This document shows, piece by piece, positions 31,863 through 42,934 of a stretch of 64,000 nucleotides of DNA. Both the position numbers and the translations under genes were made by a program. Positions within the stretch are counted from its first letter, which is position 1. Each line of letters begins with the position of its first letter. Source of the DNA: Closterium sp. NIES-65 (Eukaryota; Streptophyta; Zygnematophyceae; Desmidiales; Closteriaceae); NCBI GenBank assembly GCA_948144175.1, contig CANXME010000053.1, positions 1,880,899-1,944,898 of the forward strand, in the 5' to 3' direction. The notes below the pieces were generated by a model, which saw only the letters and a list, made by a program, of their open reading frames with translations, did no database searches and was not told the origin of the DNA.

Positions 31863-34800
31863 ATGGCGACAGCAGCGGCTCGTCCGCTCGTGACAGTTCA
31901 GCCGTACGACGAGGCCGGCGCGCCGCAGCAGGCGGCGCTCCCCGCGGTGTTCCTCGCGCCGATCCGCAGCGATGTCGTTAAGTTCGTGCACGCGATGGTT
32001 TCGATGAACAAGCGCCAGCCGTACGCCGTCAGCACCAAGGCCGGCCACCAGACGTCCGCCGAGTCCTGGGGTACCGGTCGCGCCGTGTCGCGTATTCCCC
32101 GCGTTCCCGGCGGCGGTACGCACCGCGCGGGACAAGGAGCCTTCGGTAACATGTGTCGCGGCGGTCACCTGTTCGCGCCGCTCCGCATCTGGCGCCGCTG
32201 GCACCGCAAGGTGGATATTCTGACTCTTTCCCCGCTAAAGCAGATTCGATATAGATACGGGGAAGAACATGCGGTTAGTTCAGTGATGCCTACATTAGGC
32301 TCGCGAGGTAGTGAGGCATGCGAATTCCTCAATTTTAGGACCGGTTTTCTCTCCGCGCGATTACGGGCTTGCGATCGCGCTAGGTTTCTGGAGCTACGAG
32401 TATCTGAAACCTGGGTATCAGGGCTAGGTGTAGATTGCACGGATTTCCACGAAGATCGCAGGAGATGGTTCTATCAAACGCACGAAGCAGGTCTGTTGAC
32501 GCGATACAAGCGATGCTGAAAAATAATGTCGCGCGTATCTACACCAAATCATGTTGGGGAGGTTGACCGCGCTCGGTCTTATCTGCGTCATGAGGGGATG
32601 AAATTAAGCAGGAGTGTTTTCACGTGGCTAGACTCAGCACTCCCCTGTGGCTTTCCTCCTCCTCACAGAAAGCGCGGAATGCGCGCTGTGTTCATGACGA
32701 GAGTCGTCACGCGCCGTTCCAAGCTGTCGTCTAGCTTGACCCAAACCATGCCCTGATCTTAACTATCCGATATAGTAAGGTCGCTTCTGAATGTTCGATG
32801 TCCATGCGACCAACGCGTTGGTTGCTCTGTCATAGATCGTTAGCATGGTAGCGTGAGGTGTCGACCAGCTTGTTCGTGCCCTTCGCTAGCATTTCCCGTT
32901 AGATAGGCATAAGAATTCGTTGGCCTCCGCAAGTTGCACGTTTTCCATCGAGGAGTTTCGCAGTCAAGGAAAAACCTAGATCAACATTTTCATCTTCATG
33001 TGTCGATCTTAACGCCGTCGCGGCTTAAACATTCGGAACCCCGTGTCACATCCCTGGGTACCCCAACTCCCCTCACTCCCCCCGCTTCCCCCACTCTCCC
33101 CTTTCCCCCGTGCCCCCGCAGGTCCCCATCAAGATGCGCCGCCATGCGGTCGCCTCCGCCATTGCCGCTTCCGCCGTGCCCGCGCTCGTCCAGGCGCACG
33201 GCCACGCCGTCAGCAAGGTACGCAGTGACGTCAGCATGGTAAGACGCTCTGACGTCAGCAATAAAGTACCCACTTGCGTTTTCCCTCCCTCCCCCCTCCT
33301 CATCTTCTCCATCTCCCCCTGTCCCATCATTTCCCGCGCGTTTCCCCTTGTCCTCCCGCTCCCCCATGCCCGCTCTTTCTCTCTCCTCCCTGTCCCCGTT
33401 CCCCCCCTGCTCCCCATATCTGTTCCCCCCTTCCTTCCCCTTTTTCCCTCTGTACACCCGTCAATCACCCTTAATGCATATCCCCCCTGTCCCCCCGCTC
33501 CCCCCTGTCCCTCCTCCACCCCCCTCCGCCCTTCCCCCTTCTTTTTCTCTCCGCGCGCGTCAGGCGCCGGAGCTGCCGCTGGTGGTGGGCAACGAGATCG
33601 AGGCGGTCGAGAAGACCTCTTCCGCGCTCCTCAACCTTCTATCCTCCCCCTCTGTCCTCCTGTCCCCTCTGTCCCCTCCACTCCCCCCGCTCCTCCTTCC
33701 CCACCATCCCCCCCCACTCCTCCGCAGGCGCCGGAGCTGCCGCTGGTGGTGGGCAACGAGATCGAGGCGGTCGAGAAGACCTCTTCCGCGCTGAAGGCGC
33801 TGAAGCGCATCGGCGCGTACGATGACGTGGCGAAGGTGATTTCGAGCAAGAAGATCCGGCCCGGCAAGGGCAAGATGCGCAACCGGCGGTACCTGAGCAA
33901 GAAGGGCCCGCTCATCGTGTACGGCACGGACGGCGCCAAGCTCACCAAGGCCTTCCGCAACATCCCCGGCGTGCAGGTGAGCGCGCGAGAATGGGTGAGG
34001 GGAGGGGACGAGCAGGTGAGCGCGGTAGGGTGAGCGCTAGAGCAGGTGCTGAAAAGAAAGGGGAATTTGTGCAATTGGCTGATCCCTTGCCTTCCCCGCT
34101 TCTACCCTCCTCTCCTTCCTTCCTACCCTCATACCCTCTGACCCACCTCCGCTCCTTCCCTCATCGCTTCCTCTCCGCTTCTCCTCTTTTCATCTACTCC
34201 TCCCTCTCTCCCTCGGCCCCTCCACTCCTAGCCCCGCCCGCCTCCGCTCCTCGCCCCGCCCCCCTCCCGCTCCCTTCCGCACCCCGCTGTGCGCCCAAAT
34301 CGACCAGGTGGTGGCGGTGGAGAAGCTGAGCGTGCTCGACCTGGCCCCCGGCGGCCGTGTCGGGCGCTTCGTAATCTGGACGCAGAGCGCGTTCGACAAG
34401 CTCGAGGGGCTCTTCGGGTCGTTCTCGCATCCAACCTTCTTCCTCCCTCCCTCCCTCCCTCCCTCCCTCCCCCTTCTTCTTTCGCTCCTCCCTCCCCTCC
34501 TTCCCAACTCCCCCCCTCCTTCCCTCCCGTCCCCGCCTCCCCTTCTCTCCTCTCTCCCATCCCGCTCTCCCGCTGTTCTTGTTCTCCGCGCAACCAGGTG
34601 GTGGCGGTCGAGAAGCTGAGCGTGCTCGATCTCGCCCCCGGCGGCCGTGTCGGGCGCTTCGTAATCTGGACGCAGAGCGCGTTCGACAAGCTCGAGGGGC
34701 TCTTCGGGTCGTTCTCGCAGGCGCCCACCATGAAGCGCGACTTCCTGCTGCCGCGTGCCGCCATTGTCAACTCGGACATCACGCGCATCATCAACAGCGA

Positions 34801-36583
34801 CGAAGTGCAGGTGCGGGCGCGGGGGGTGGTATGAAGGTTGTGTCTGTGGGCTGGGAGGGAGGCGGGTGGGGGCTTGCCTTGCCTCCATGCGCGCCGCTAT
34901 TGTCAACTCGGACATCACGCGCATCATCAACAGCGACGAGGGGGGGGAAGGGGAAGGGGGGAGAGGGTAGTGGCAAGGGGGACCAGGGGCTGTCAGGGTC
35001 GTTCAGGGTCGCAGGCGCCATCGTGAACTCGGACATCACGCGTATCATCAACAGCGATCAAGTGCAGGTGAGAAAAGGGGAGGTGTGATAGGGGCGAGGG
35101 GTGCGTAGAGCGGGTATAAGGGGAGGATACGGGCGACGGGGTTCAAGGGCTATTTGGGTCGTTCTCGCACCCGCCGTCGTCAACAGCGACCAAGTGCAGG
35201 TGGTGGGCAGAGCGAGGGGGAAGGAAGATGTTGCCTTGCTTACCAGCGTGTTTTCCACTTTCAGACACGGTAGTCTCACTTTTGCCCCCTTCAACCCATC
35301 CGCACTTGCTGATGTGCGGAGAAGAGTACTTCCATGCACCCCTCCCTCCGCCCGCCCCCGCGCCCTACTTTCCCAGCGCCCACTCTCACCACGCCCCACT
35401 CTTCCCGCATTCCACTCTCCCCGCGCCCCACTCTCCCCGCGCCCCACTCTTCCCGCGCCCCACTCTTCCCGCGCCCCACTCTTCCCGCGCGTCACTCGGA
35501 GTGCCGCACCCGATCCTCTTCCCTTCGCCAGCTTCCAGCTGTCCCATCCTCCCTCTCCCAGCAATTGCGCCCTCTGAACCGCAACACACCAGATTGTGCC
35601 GCACCACTCCACCGTATCCAACCTTTCTGTCTCCCCTCTGCCACTCCGCAACCCCCCCTCCTGCTGCTCCCTACCCTCCATCTCCCTTGCACCCTATGCC
35701 CTTGACTCCACTCCAAAACAATGTTTCTGTAGCCAAGGACTGAGGCTTCCCCTTCCTTATCCTGATGTGCCATCCCACCCTGCTTTCTTCCCTCCGCCCC
35801 CTCCCCCCCCTTCCCCCACAGAGTGTGTGCCGGCCGAAGAGGGTGGCGCCGAAGCCGCTGCACCGCCTGAAGCGCAACCCGCTGAAGAACCGCACGGCCA
35901 TGGCGGTGCTCAACCCCTTCGCCGCGGAGAAGCGCAAGCAGGCCGCTGAGGCTGCCGCCCAGCCCAAGGCCAAGAAGGCCCGCGAGGTGCGTGCTGACTC
36001 TGTTGACTCTGGTTGACTGGGCTGTCTTGGTGGGATGACTCGGTTGGCTGGGTTGATGGGGTTGGCTGGGCTGACGTGATTGACTTGTGTTGACTATGTT
36101 CACTTTGGGTTGACTGGGTTGAGTTGACTGGGTCAACAGGTGGATTGGCTTGAGATGAAATGAATCGTAGCAATCGCCATGGATGTGCGCAAGCAGCCCT
36201 TATTGGCTGAGGAGAATCGATACTCAGGCTGCTTATGCAGCTGGCCTACCTTGCAGAGAGAGAGCGAGAGAGTTAAGGGCAAGATTCTACAGGAGAGAGT
36301 GACATCTGGCCTGTTCTCATCCTGCCTTGCACCCATCAACCTTCATTTCCTTGTGATCCGCCTCTTTCCGGCCCATTTCCTGCTTGTATGCATGTGTCTG
36401 TGCTCCTGTTCCTCCCTGATCCGTCATCCTGTTGCTTCGGCTTTGGTATGGGTGTGTGGGTGTGTGTGCGAGCAGACGGAGGAGGCCAAGAAGGCAGGAG
36501 AGTCATGGTACCAGACCATGATTTCAGACTCGGATTACCTCGAATTCGAAAACTTCACCAAGTGGCTCGGCGTGTCTGAGTGA
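31863..36583 (+). CDS. RPL4: 60S ribosomal protein L4 (uL4), six exons, 392 aa
   Basis: Structural protein of the large cytosolic ribosomal subunit; its internal loop lines the exit tunnel. Exons: 31863-32210, 33122-33217, 33728-33976, 34598-34810, 35822-35986 and 36476-36583. All introns are GT-AG and phase 0. Residues 66-116 hold the tunnel loop ([20 protein letters not shown], then CRGG, RRWHRK). Later family blocks are [40 protein letters not shown] and, at the C-terminus, [11 protein letters not shown] and [10 protein letters not shown]. Length is near the usual ~405 in plants. The first donor (GTGGAT) is weak. Introns contain partial copies of exons 3 and 4. Codons are very GC-rich, unlike CLC downstream. 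Confidence 0.95.
33564..33628 (+). repeat. RPL4 exon 3, 5'-edge echo
   Basis: 65 bp identical to the first 65 bp of exon 3 (33728-33792), with its own CAG acceptor in front. It runs into intron sequence without a donor, so it cannot act as a separate exon. Confidence 0.9.
34308..34429 (+). repeat. RPL4 exon 4, 5'-edge echo
   Basis: 122 bp matching 34598-34719 with three substitutions that are silent in the reading frame. A CAG acceptor precedes it. It stops at the TCGCA of the FGSFSQ block and no donor follows. Confidence 0.9.
34889..35200 (+). repeat. RPL4 exon 4, 3'-edge echoes (three)
   Basis: Three partial copies of the exon end encoding [14 protein letters not shown] lie after the real exon: about 34889-34940, 34995-35067 and 35146-35200. 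The second and third end in AAGTGCAG followed by GTGAG or GTGGT, like the true donor. Spacing is about 136, 121 and 156 bp. Confidence 0.87.
35398..35495 (+). repeat. 16-bp tandem repeat in RPL4 intron 4
   Basis: About six copies of TCCCGCGCCCCACTCT with small variants, in a C/T-rich intron. Confidence 0.8.
36000..36137 (+). repeat. GTTGACT-rich stretch in RPL4 intron 5
   Basis: Irregular repeats of GTTGACT, GTTGGCT and GGGTTGA over about 140 bp. Confidence 0.7.
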
Positions 36584-36989
36584 AGTGTTTAGTACAGTAC
36601 CAACTGAAATGTGATGTGGATGAGGAGCGAGTGTTTTTCTTTTCTGTATCGTTCACTAAGAAGGATAGGGCTGGGCAAGAAGAGCTTTTTTCCTGGCAAG
36701 TGATGATGGGCTGGAAGTCAAGTTTAATACTTGTTTACTGTGAATGTAGTTTAAATGTACTGATGCAAATAAGGCTCTAGTGGGGATTCATGAAAAGGAA
36801 AAGGTAACAGATGAGTCGAGTCTGCGTATTTTATGTATGGGAATTCTTCCATAAGACTTTACTCTACAGCGTATCTCGATAGTGTGTCCGTTGTCAATAA
36901 AGGATGTGCTTTTGCGCCCGGGACATGGTAAAGTGAGTCCGTCGCACCGCGAGCTGCGTGTTGTTCGCTCCACACGCTTTCTCCAGAGA
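36584..36989 (+). other. RPL4-QPT intergenic region
   Basis: 405 bp holding the RPL4 3' untranslated region and QPT 5' region. AATAAGG (36767) and CAATAAAGG (36895) are possible polyadenylation signals. No separate gene is seen. Confidence 0.5.
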
Positions 36990-39900
36990 ATGGCAGCCCT
37001 TACGAGGCTCTCAGGCGGCTCGATCGCCGCCAACTTGCTGCAAGGCCGCAGCCAGCGCGATCGCCGGTCGCTTTCCGCTAACCGCGATCCGTCGTCGTTG
37101 TCGCTGACAGGCGGAGCAGCGCACGCTCGGATTTCCAGGTTAGAAAATCCCCAACGAGATTACTTTTTGCTCGTAGGACCAAGCAAGCAGCGGCGGCCAT
37201 AAGCATAATAGGCACGCACCACTGCCATTTTGATCACACTTCAGGCACGCAGGAGTTATTTTTTAACATTGTTTGGTGGGTGACCGTGCGAATCCGCGAG
37301 ATCCAATTTTCGTATTATCCGATCGTGCGAGAAGCTAGCTAGCTAGCGAGGATCTCCCTGCCGTGCGCGTTCTGTCGTCTTAGCGATCGCCTCTAGTCGC
37401 GCGTCCCCCGACATATCTGGCTGGCTGTATCCCTCGGCCCCTCGTCCCCTCGGCCCCTCGGCCCCTCGGCCCCAGTACGCTACTAACCATCTTCTCCCGC
37501 GTGCCTGGTTTTGTCAGTCTAGTCAACGACCCACTCAAACGTCTTTTCAAACGTTGCCGTTGCTGAAAGTGCAGGCGGACCCGCCTTCCTGTTTCCTTCC
37601 CTCGAGCTACCCTTCCCGGTGGTGCCTCTGTGTTTTGAGTCCACTCGAAACGAAACGCGCCGCTTCTGTTGCCTTTTGAGGCGTCTCAATAGTGTCTCGT
37701 CCCTCCTTTGATACGCTGATTCTGAATCTGCAGGCGGACCCGCCTTCGTGTTCCCTTCTTTCTAACCACCCGACCCGCTGCTGCCTCTGCCGCGGCCTCT
37801 GCTGCCGCTGCTGCTGCGCCGGTCAACGAATCTGTGACTATGGAGGGAGTGACAATGCGCGTCCCGCCTCCCCCGCATCCCACGTGTGACGTCATGATGG
37901 CCGTGAAAGCCGCTCTGGATGAAGACGCGGGCGATCTCGGTGCGTGGGGGACAGGAGAGCGTATGAGGGGCGAGTGCAGGAGTGACAGGAGTGTGTGCGT
38001 GAAATATCCTCCCAGATATTTCTTTTTGCGAGCGCAGTCCATCTTCCCCTTGTGATGTGTGGCACACTGTCATGATGGCCGTGAAAGTCGCTCTGGACAA
38101 AGACGCGGGTGATCTCGGTGCGTGGGGGACAGGAGAGCGTGTTAGGGAGGGCGAGTGCGCGTTTGAAAGAAGTGCGTGAGTGATTGAATGTCCTCCCAAG
38201 TAATCCTTCCTGCGAGCGCAGGCAATCTTTCACTTGGGATTTCGTTCTGACACACGTGTGACGTCATGATGGCCGTGAAAGTCGCTCTGGACGAAGACGC
38301 TGGTGATCTCGGTGCGTGGGGGTGGGGGCAGGAGGGCGTGGGATTCGTGAAGCGGCTTTGCTGGTACCCTGGCCAGTGGTTTGGTTGGTCACAGCTGAAA
38401 CAGCTTGATTACAGATTCAGCCCAGAAGTCGCGTGTGCCGGCAAAAGCAGTCTCCTTCCAGGCTACGTTTTCCTCTTTCTCTTTTCTTCCCGGCTGCTTT
38501 TTTTCTCGGCTTTTTTTCTGGGTCTTTTTTTATTAGCGCACAAACAGCCCTTTTCCTGCGAATGCACCCCGTTTTCTTCTTCACGAGTATGCACCATCCC
38601 TTGCCACCATCCCTTGCCACCATCCCTTGCCACCATCCCTTGCCACCATCCCTTGCCACCATACTCTTTCCTCCTCATCAACCCCCGCTCTTCCCCCCGT
38701 CTCGTTCCCTTTCCCCCACTTCTCTCCCTGCCGATCCCATTCGCCCTCCTCTTCAGGGGATGTCACGAGTCTGGCGAGTATCCCTGCGGGCGCGCAGGCG
38801 AGCGCACAGTTCCTGGCCAAGGAGGGCGGCGTGCTGGCGGCCACCAGGCACACAAGCATACCCTGCCTTCCTGTCTCGTCCCCTCGCCCCTCTCCCGCCC
38901 TTCCCCCTCCCCTTTCTCTCACCCCCCCAGGGGACGTCACGAGTCTGGCGACCATCCCAGCAGGCACGCAGGCGAGCGCGCAGTTCCTGGCCAAGGAGGG
39001 CGGCGTGCTGGCCGGCACACAAGCATGCCCTCCCTTCCTGTCTTGTCTCCTCACCTCTCTCTGGCCCTTCCCCCTCCCCTCTCTCTCATCCCCCCAGGGG
39101 ACGTCACGAGCCTGGCGACCATCCCAGCAGGCACGCAGGCAAGCGCGCAGTTCCTGGCCAAGGAAGGGGGCGTGCTGGCAGGCACCGCGCTGGCTACAGC
39201 CGTGTTTCGACTGCTGGAGCCCAGCATTCAGGTGTGACGGGGTGGGGCGAGGCACAGGGTTGGGCTTGAGCGCGCAGTTCCTGGCAAAGGAGGGCGTGCT
39301 TCCGACTGCTGAAGCCGAGCATTCAGGTGCGCGCGGCGTGGCGAGATGGAAGTAGGGAGATGGGCCGAGGCAGGCAGAGTATTTAGGGAGGGAGGCACAC
39401 GCGTGGGCTTGAGTGGGTTCGACTGCTGGCGATCACTGCACTCGCACTCGCCACTGCTGTGGATCACTCCAGCAGTCGGAACACAGGTGAGCTGATGACT
39501 GTTGCACGCTGCATGCTGAACGCTGCTGGCAGCCGAGCATTCAGGCGAGCGAGGCGAGGGGACAGGGGGAGGGGAGAGAGGCGACGGCACAGGGCAGGGA
39601 TAGATGCGAGGCAAAGGGTTGCGGTGAAGTGAGGGAGAGGGCGTGAGGTGAGGCGAGGTAATGGGTTGAGGGAACACGTCTTGGGAATGTGCGACCCTGG
39701 GCTGGGCATTCCCTCAACCCATTACCTCGCCCCACCGTGAATTTGCTCCTTCCTGGGCAAGGAGGGAGCGGTAATGGCAGCTGTGGCTTCATGCTGGCTG
39801 CCTTGGGATGGCTGGACGGACCGGTGATTGGGGTGCGAGAGATGAGGGCTGGGAGGAGCTATACTCGGGTTATAATCGATTGCGCAGTGGATGGGCAAGT

Positions 39901-42900
39901 GATGATGGATGGTACAGTGGATTTGGAATGCGTATGGCCATGGATTTTGGATTTAGGACTAATTTGCATGGGTCTGTCTGTGCATCGACATGTCAACAGC
40001 GTGACATGCATTGACCATGTCGACATGTCATTCATTCAGTGCTATCTGCATGTGCGCTGTGGATGTTATCATGTTACCTTACCTGCATACTGCGTGCTGG
40101 TCTGCTGCTGCTGCACGGCATGGTGCATGGTGCACGGCATGGTGCATGGTGCATGGGAGCAGGTGGAGTGGAGCAAGGAGGATGGGGACACGGTGGAGAA
40201 GGGCGAGGTATTTGCCACGGTGCACGGCTCCGCGCATGCCATCCTGCAGGGCGAGCGCGTGGCACTCAACTTCATGCAGCGCATGAGCGGCATCGCCACG
40301 TCCACCAGGGTGAGTCAGCATTGCCACGTCCTCCAGGGTGAGTCAGCACTGTTACAGGCTGGGTCAGCAGAGGGAAGGGCCGAGTCAGCACAGGGAGGCC
40401 TGGGTTAGAGATCAGTTAAGCGGCTGAGTGGGTGGGTAGTGGGTGGGTAGTGTGTGGGTTTATTGGATGGGCGGATAGAGTGACGCGACCCACATTTTGA
40501 ATGCTGTGTCAGGTAACAAGGTAACATGGTAACATGGTAACATGGTAACACGGTAACATGGTGACATGGTGACATGGTGACATGGTGACATGGTAACATG
40601 GTAACATGGTATCATGGTAACATGGTAACATGGTGACATGGTGACATGGTGACATAGTGCACATAGCAACTTCCCGTCCCTCCCATTTCCCTCTCCTCCA
40701 CCTCTCCCCCACATTTCCTACCCTCCTCTCCCGGCAACCCGCTCTGCCACAGCAGCTTCCCTTCAATCATTTTCCCCCGCTCTCCCTGCCCTTCCCCATT
40801 CCATCTTCCCCCCGCTCCCCTCCCCCCTCCCCTTTTCGCCCCACATGGCAGGCCATGGTGGAGGCAGCCCGCCCTGCCACAGTGCTAGAGACACGCAAGA
40901 CTGCCCCGGGACTCAGAATCACAGACAAGTGGGCGGTGAGTGTTGTCTCGTAGCGCACTTGCAAGCCTGTGAATCTCTCTATCTGTCAACCTGTCGATGA
41001 GAGTTGGCTACAAGAGTGAGTTAGAGGGAGGGGGACTGACATAGTGGCTTGACGAGGCGTTTTGGGCATTGTCAAGAAACGCCCGCAATAAGAAGGGTAT
41101 GGAGTGGCTTGACTAGGAGAAGTGTAGGGGCCAGGGGTCTGGCCCTGAAAATCGTGTGGGGGAAGTTGAGTGGCATGGGAAAGCAGGATTTCAGCCACCG
41201 GAAATAACTTTTGAGGCGCCTCACAAATTTGAGCCACCGGAAATAACTTTTGAGGTGCCTAAAAGATTTCAGCCACCGGAAATAACTTTTGAGGCGCCTA
41301 AAAGATTTCAGCCACCGGGAATAACTTTTGAGGCGCCTAAAAGATTTTAGCCACCGGAAATATATCTCCGGTACGCCAAGAGCGCTAAGTGAAAGCAAAT
41401 GCGGACTTACTCTCTTGCCTCTCACAAGTGACAAGCGGTGATCGGCGGGAGGCAGAGCCACCATGTGGGCTGTATGACATGCTGCTGGCCTTTGAACCAA
41501 CTCAACACTCGTCCCTATATGTATCACGCTGCTCTCTGTCTGTCCCGGATGCCAATAGGCCGGGGGCGCAGCCACGGGGTGGGGCTGTCTGTACAGCCTA
41601 CCACTTGTTCTGTGAAGTGGCTCAGACGGCGTCGCTACCCTACCGCCCTCTGTCTGTGTCCCAGGTGCTGATAGGAGGGGGGCAGAACCACCGAGTGGGG
41701 CTGTACGACATGCTGCTGGTGAAGGACAACCACATCGCTGCTGCTGGTGGTGTGCCGGCCGCTATCAGCTCTGCCAGAGAGTACATCCGATCCAACGGCC
41801 TGGATCTCCCGGTGGAGGTGGGTGAAGGTGGGGAGAGTGAGTAGGTGGCGGTGTGAGGAGGGGAGAGTGAGTAGGTGGTGGTGTGAGGAGGGGAGAGTGA
41901 GTAGGTGGCGGTGTGAGGAGGGGAGAGTGAGTAGGTGGCGGCATGAGGAGGGGAGAGTGAGTAGGCGGTGGTGTGAGGAGGGGAGAGTGAGTAGGTGGCG
42001 GTGTGAGGAGGGGAGAGTGAGTAGGTGGCGGTGTGAGGAGGGGAGAGTGAGTAGGCAGCTTGGATCGGGCCTGGTGGACGATGGGTCAATGGAACGATGG
42101 CCATGCTCTCCCCCTTCACCCCTCCCTATTGCCCCTTTGTCACTCCCCCCGCCCTTCTTCCCTTGCCTCACCCCTCCCCCTCACGCACACCTCGAAATGG
42201 AGGCTGAGACCGGGCTTTGAATGAGCTCCAGGAGATGCTGAGGTGAAGGTGTGGGAGGGTTTATGTTCTTTCTTCACTCCCCCTCGCCCTTCTTCCGTTC
42301 CCTCACCCATCCCTCCCACACTCACCCGTCACTCCAGGTGGAGGCACGCACGTTGGATGAGCTTCAGGAGGTGCTGAGGTGTCGTGGTGAGGGTGTTGGG
42401 CGGGTGACACGGGTGATGCTGGACAATATGGTGGTGCTGCAACCAGGGGGAGGGGATGGTGGAGGTGCAGTGCATGTGGACGTGTCCATGCTGCAGCAGG
42501 CAGTGAACATGGTGAACGGGCAGCTCGAGACCGAGGTAGGCAAGGAGTGGGGGAAAATTTCTTGGAAAATCTGGGAAAAGTGGGGGTCTGTGTTCACCGA
42601 GATTTTGGTGGTGCGAAAGTCCATGCTTATGGTTGTTTGCTGGTCGTTTCTTTTGCAGGCGTCGGGCAACGTGACTTTAGAGACTGTCGGTGCTATTGCT
42701 GCAACTGGTGTTGATTTCATCTCAAGGTTTGTTGCCTATATTGTTTTTTATGTCTGCTTTGCATCTTCGGCAGTGGTGCTTTTATTCTCTAGCATGTGTT
42801 CTTATACCACCTTGTGCTTCTTGTGTTGTGCATGCAGTGGTGCTTTGACCCATTCTGTAAAAGCGTTGGATATATCGCTCAACATTGACACAGAGCTTGC

Positions 42901-42934
42901 ACTAGACGTTGGTCGAAGGACAAATCGTGCTTAG
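36990..42934 (+). CDS. QPT: Quinolinate phosphoribosyltransferase, nine exons, about 411 aa
   Basis: Converts quinolinate and PRPP to nicotinate mononucleotide, CO2 and pyrophosphate in de novo NAD synthesis; the plant enzyme is plastidial. Exons: 36990-37138, 37734-37939, 39098-39231, 40163-40309, 40852-40935, 41665-41817, 42338-42535, 42659-42726 and 42838-42934. All are GT-AG and phases agree. Residues 1 to about 95 are Arg/Ser/Ala-rich with few acids, like a transit peptide. Family blocks follow: [112 protein letters not shown]. Substrate-binding Arg/Lys/His in TRKTAPGLR and KDNH are present. Exon edges are echoed in most introns. Start is the first ATG that gives a targeting-type N-terminus. 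Confidence 0.93.
37439..37476 (+). repeat. CCCCTCGG tandem repeat in QPT intron 1
   Basis: A short run of CCCCTCGG units, part of a C-rich intron. Confidence 0.7.
37575..37640 (+). repeat. QPT exon 2, 5'-edge echo
   Basis: After a GTGCAG acceptor, GCGGACCCGCCTTC is repeated exactly as at the start of exon 2 (37734), then similarity decays. Distance is 159 bp upstream of the true exon. Confidence 0.75.
37883..38317 (+). repeat. QPT exon 2, 3'-edge triplication
   Basis: The exon end encoding [17 protein letters not shown] with its GTGCGTGGGGG donor occurs three times (CATGATGG at 37893, 38071 and 38265). Units are about 178 and 194 bp and include intron sequence. Only the first copy joins the upstream exon part. 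Confidence 0.9.
38592..38661 (+). repeat. 13-bp tandem repeat (CCATCCCTTGCCA)
   Basis: Five near-perfect copies in QPT intron 2. Confidence 0.9.
38757..39015 (+). repeat. QPT exon 3, 5'-edge echoes (two)
   Basis: Copies at 38757 and 38931 start after an AG acceptor with GGGAYGTCACGAGTCTGGCG and run to the GGCGTGCTGGC part of exon 3 (true exon 39098). They then leave the exon. Spacing is 174 and 167 bp. Confidence 0.9.
39269..39545 (+). repeat. QPT exon 3, 3'-edge echoes
   Basis: After the true exon, 39269-39327 repeats pieces of its second half and ends GAGCATTCAG then GTGCG. 39527-39545 repeats only the last part (GCCGAGCATTCAG). Both are degenerate. Confidence 0.75.
40319..40338 (+). repeat. 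QPT exon 4, 3'-edge micro-echo
   Basis: The exon end and donor (CCACGTCCACCAGGGTGAG) are repeated at once as CCACGTCCTCCAGGGTGAG, giving two adjacent donor sites 30 bp apart. Confidence 0.8.
40512..40655 (+). repeat. 8-bp minisatellite (GGTAACAT / GGTGACAT)
   Basis: About 18 tandem copies in QPT intron 4, alternating in blocks between the two variants. Confidence 0.92.
41184..41362 (+). repeat. 39-bp tandem repeat in QPT intron 5
   Basis: Four to five copies built on CAGCCACCGGAAATAACTTT and GAGGCGCCTAAAAG. The 39-bp period is divisible by 3, which keeps a short frame open; there is no other sign of coding. Confidence 0.9.
41441..41600 (+). repeat. QPT exon 6, 5'-edge echoes (two)
   Basis: 41441-41493 and about 41549-41600 are diverged copies of the exon 6 start (true exon 41665, encoding [18 protein letters not shown]). 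Both precede the real exon. Confidence 0.75.
41821..42060 (+). repeat. 30-bp minisatellite at the QPT exon 6 donor
   Basis: Eight units of 30 bp (GTGTGAGGAGGGGAGAGTGA then GTAGGTGGCG) begin immediately after the exon 6 donor. Each carries an AGTGAGTAG donor-like word. Confidence 0.93.
42196..42242 (+). repeat. QPT exon 7, 5'-edge echo
   Basis: A diverged copy of the exon 7 start (ATGGAGGCTGAGACC... to GATGCTGAGGTG) lies 142 bp before the real one (42338). The pyrimidine-rich stretch in front is also duplicated, but the AG acceptor is lost. Confidence 0.8.

Noticed and set aside
32211-32519. Read-through extension of RPL4 exon 1 (218-codon frame)
   Set aside because: The family sequence continues at 33122 after RRWHRK; the extension has no similarity to uL4.
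33564-33628. Echo of RPL4 exon 3 as an alternative exon
   Set aside because: It has an acceptor but no donor at its end; reading on gives intron sequence.
40512-40655. 8-bp repeat array considered as a regulatory array
   Set aside because: Intronic minisatellite; no flanking gene or motif supports a regulatory role.
41821-42060. Regular 30-bp repeats considered as a CRISPR array
   Set aside because: Units are contiguous without spacers and lie in an intron of a eukaryotic gene; a minisatellite.
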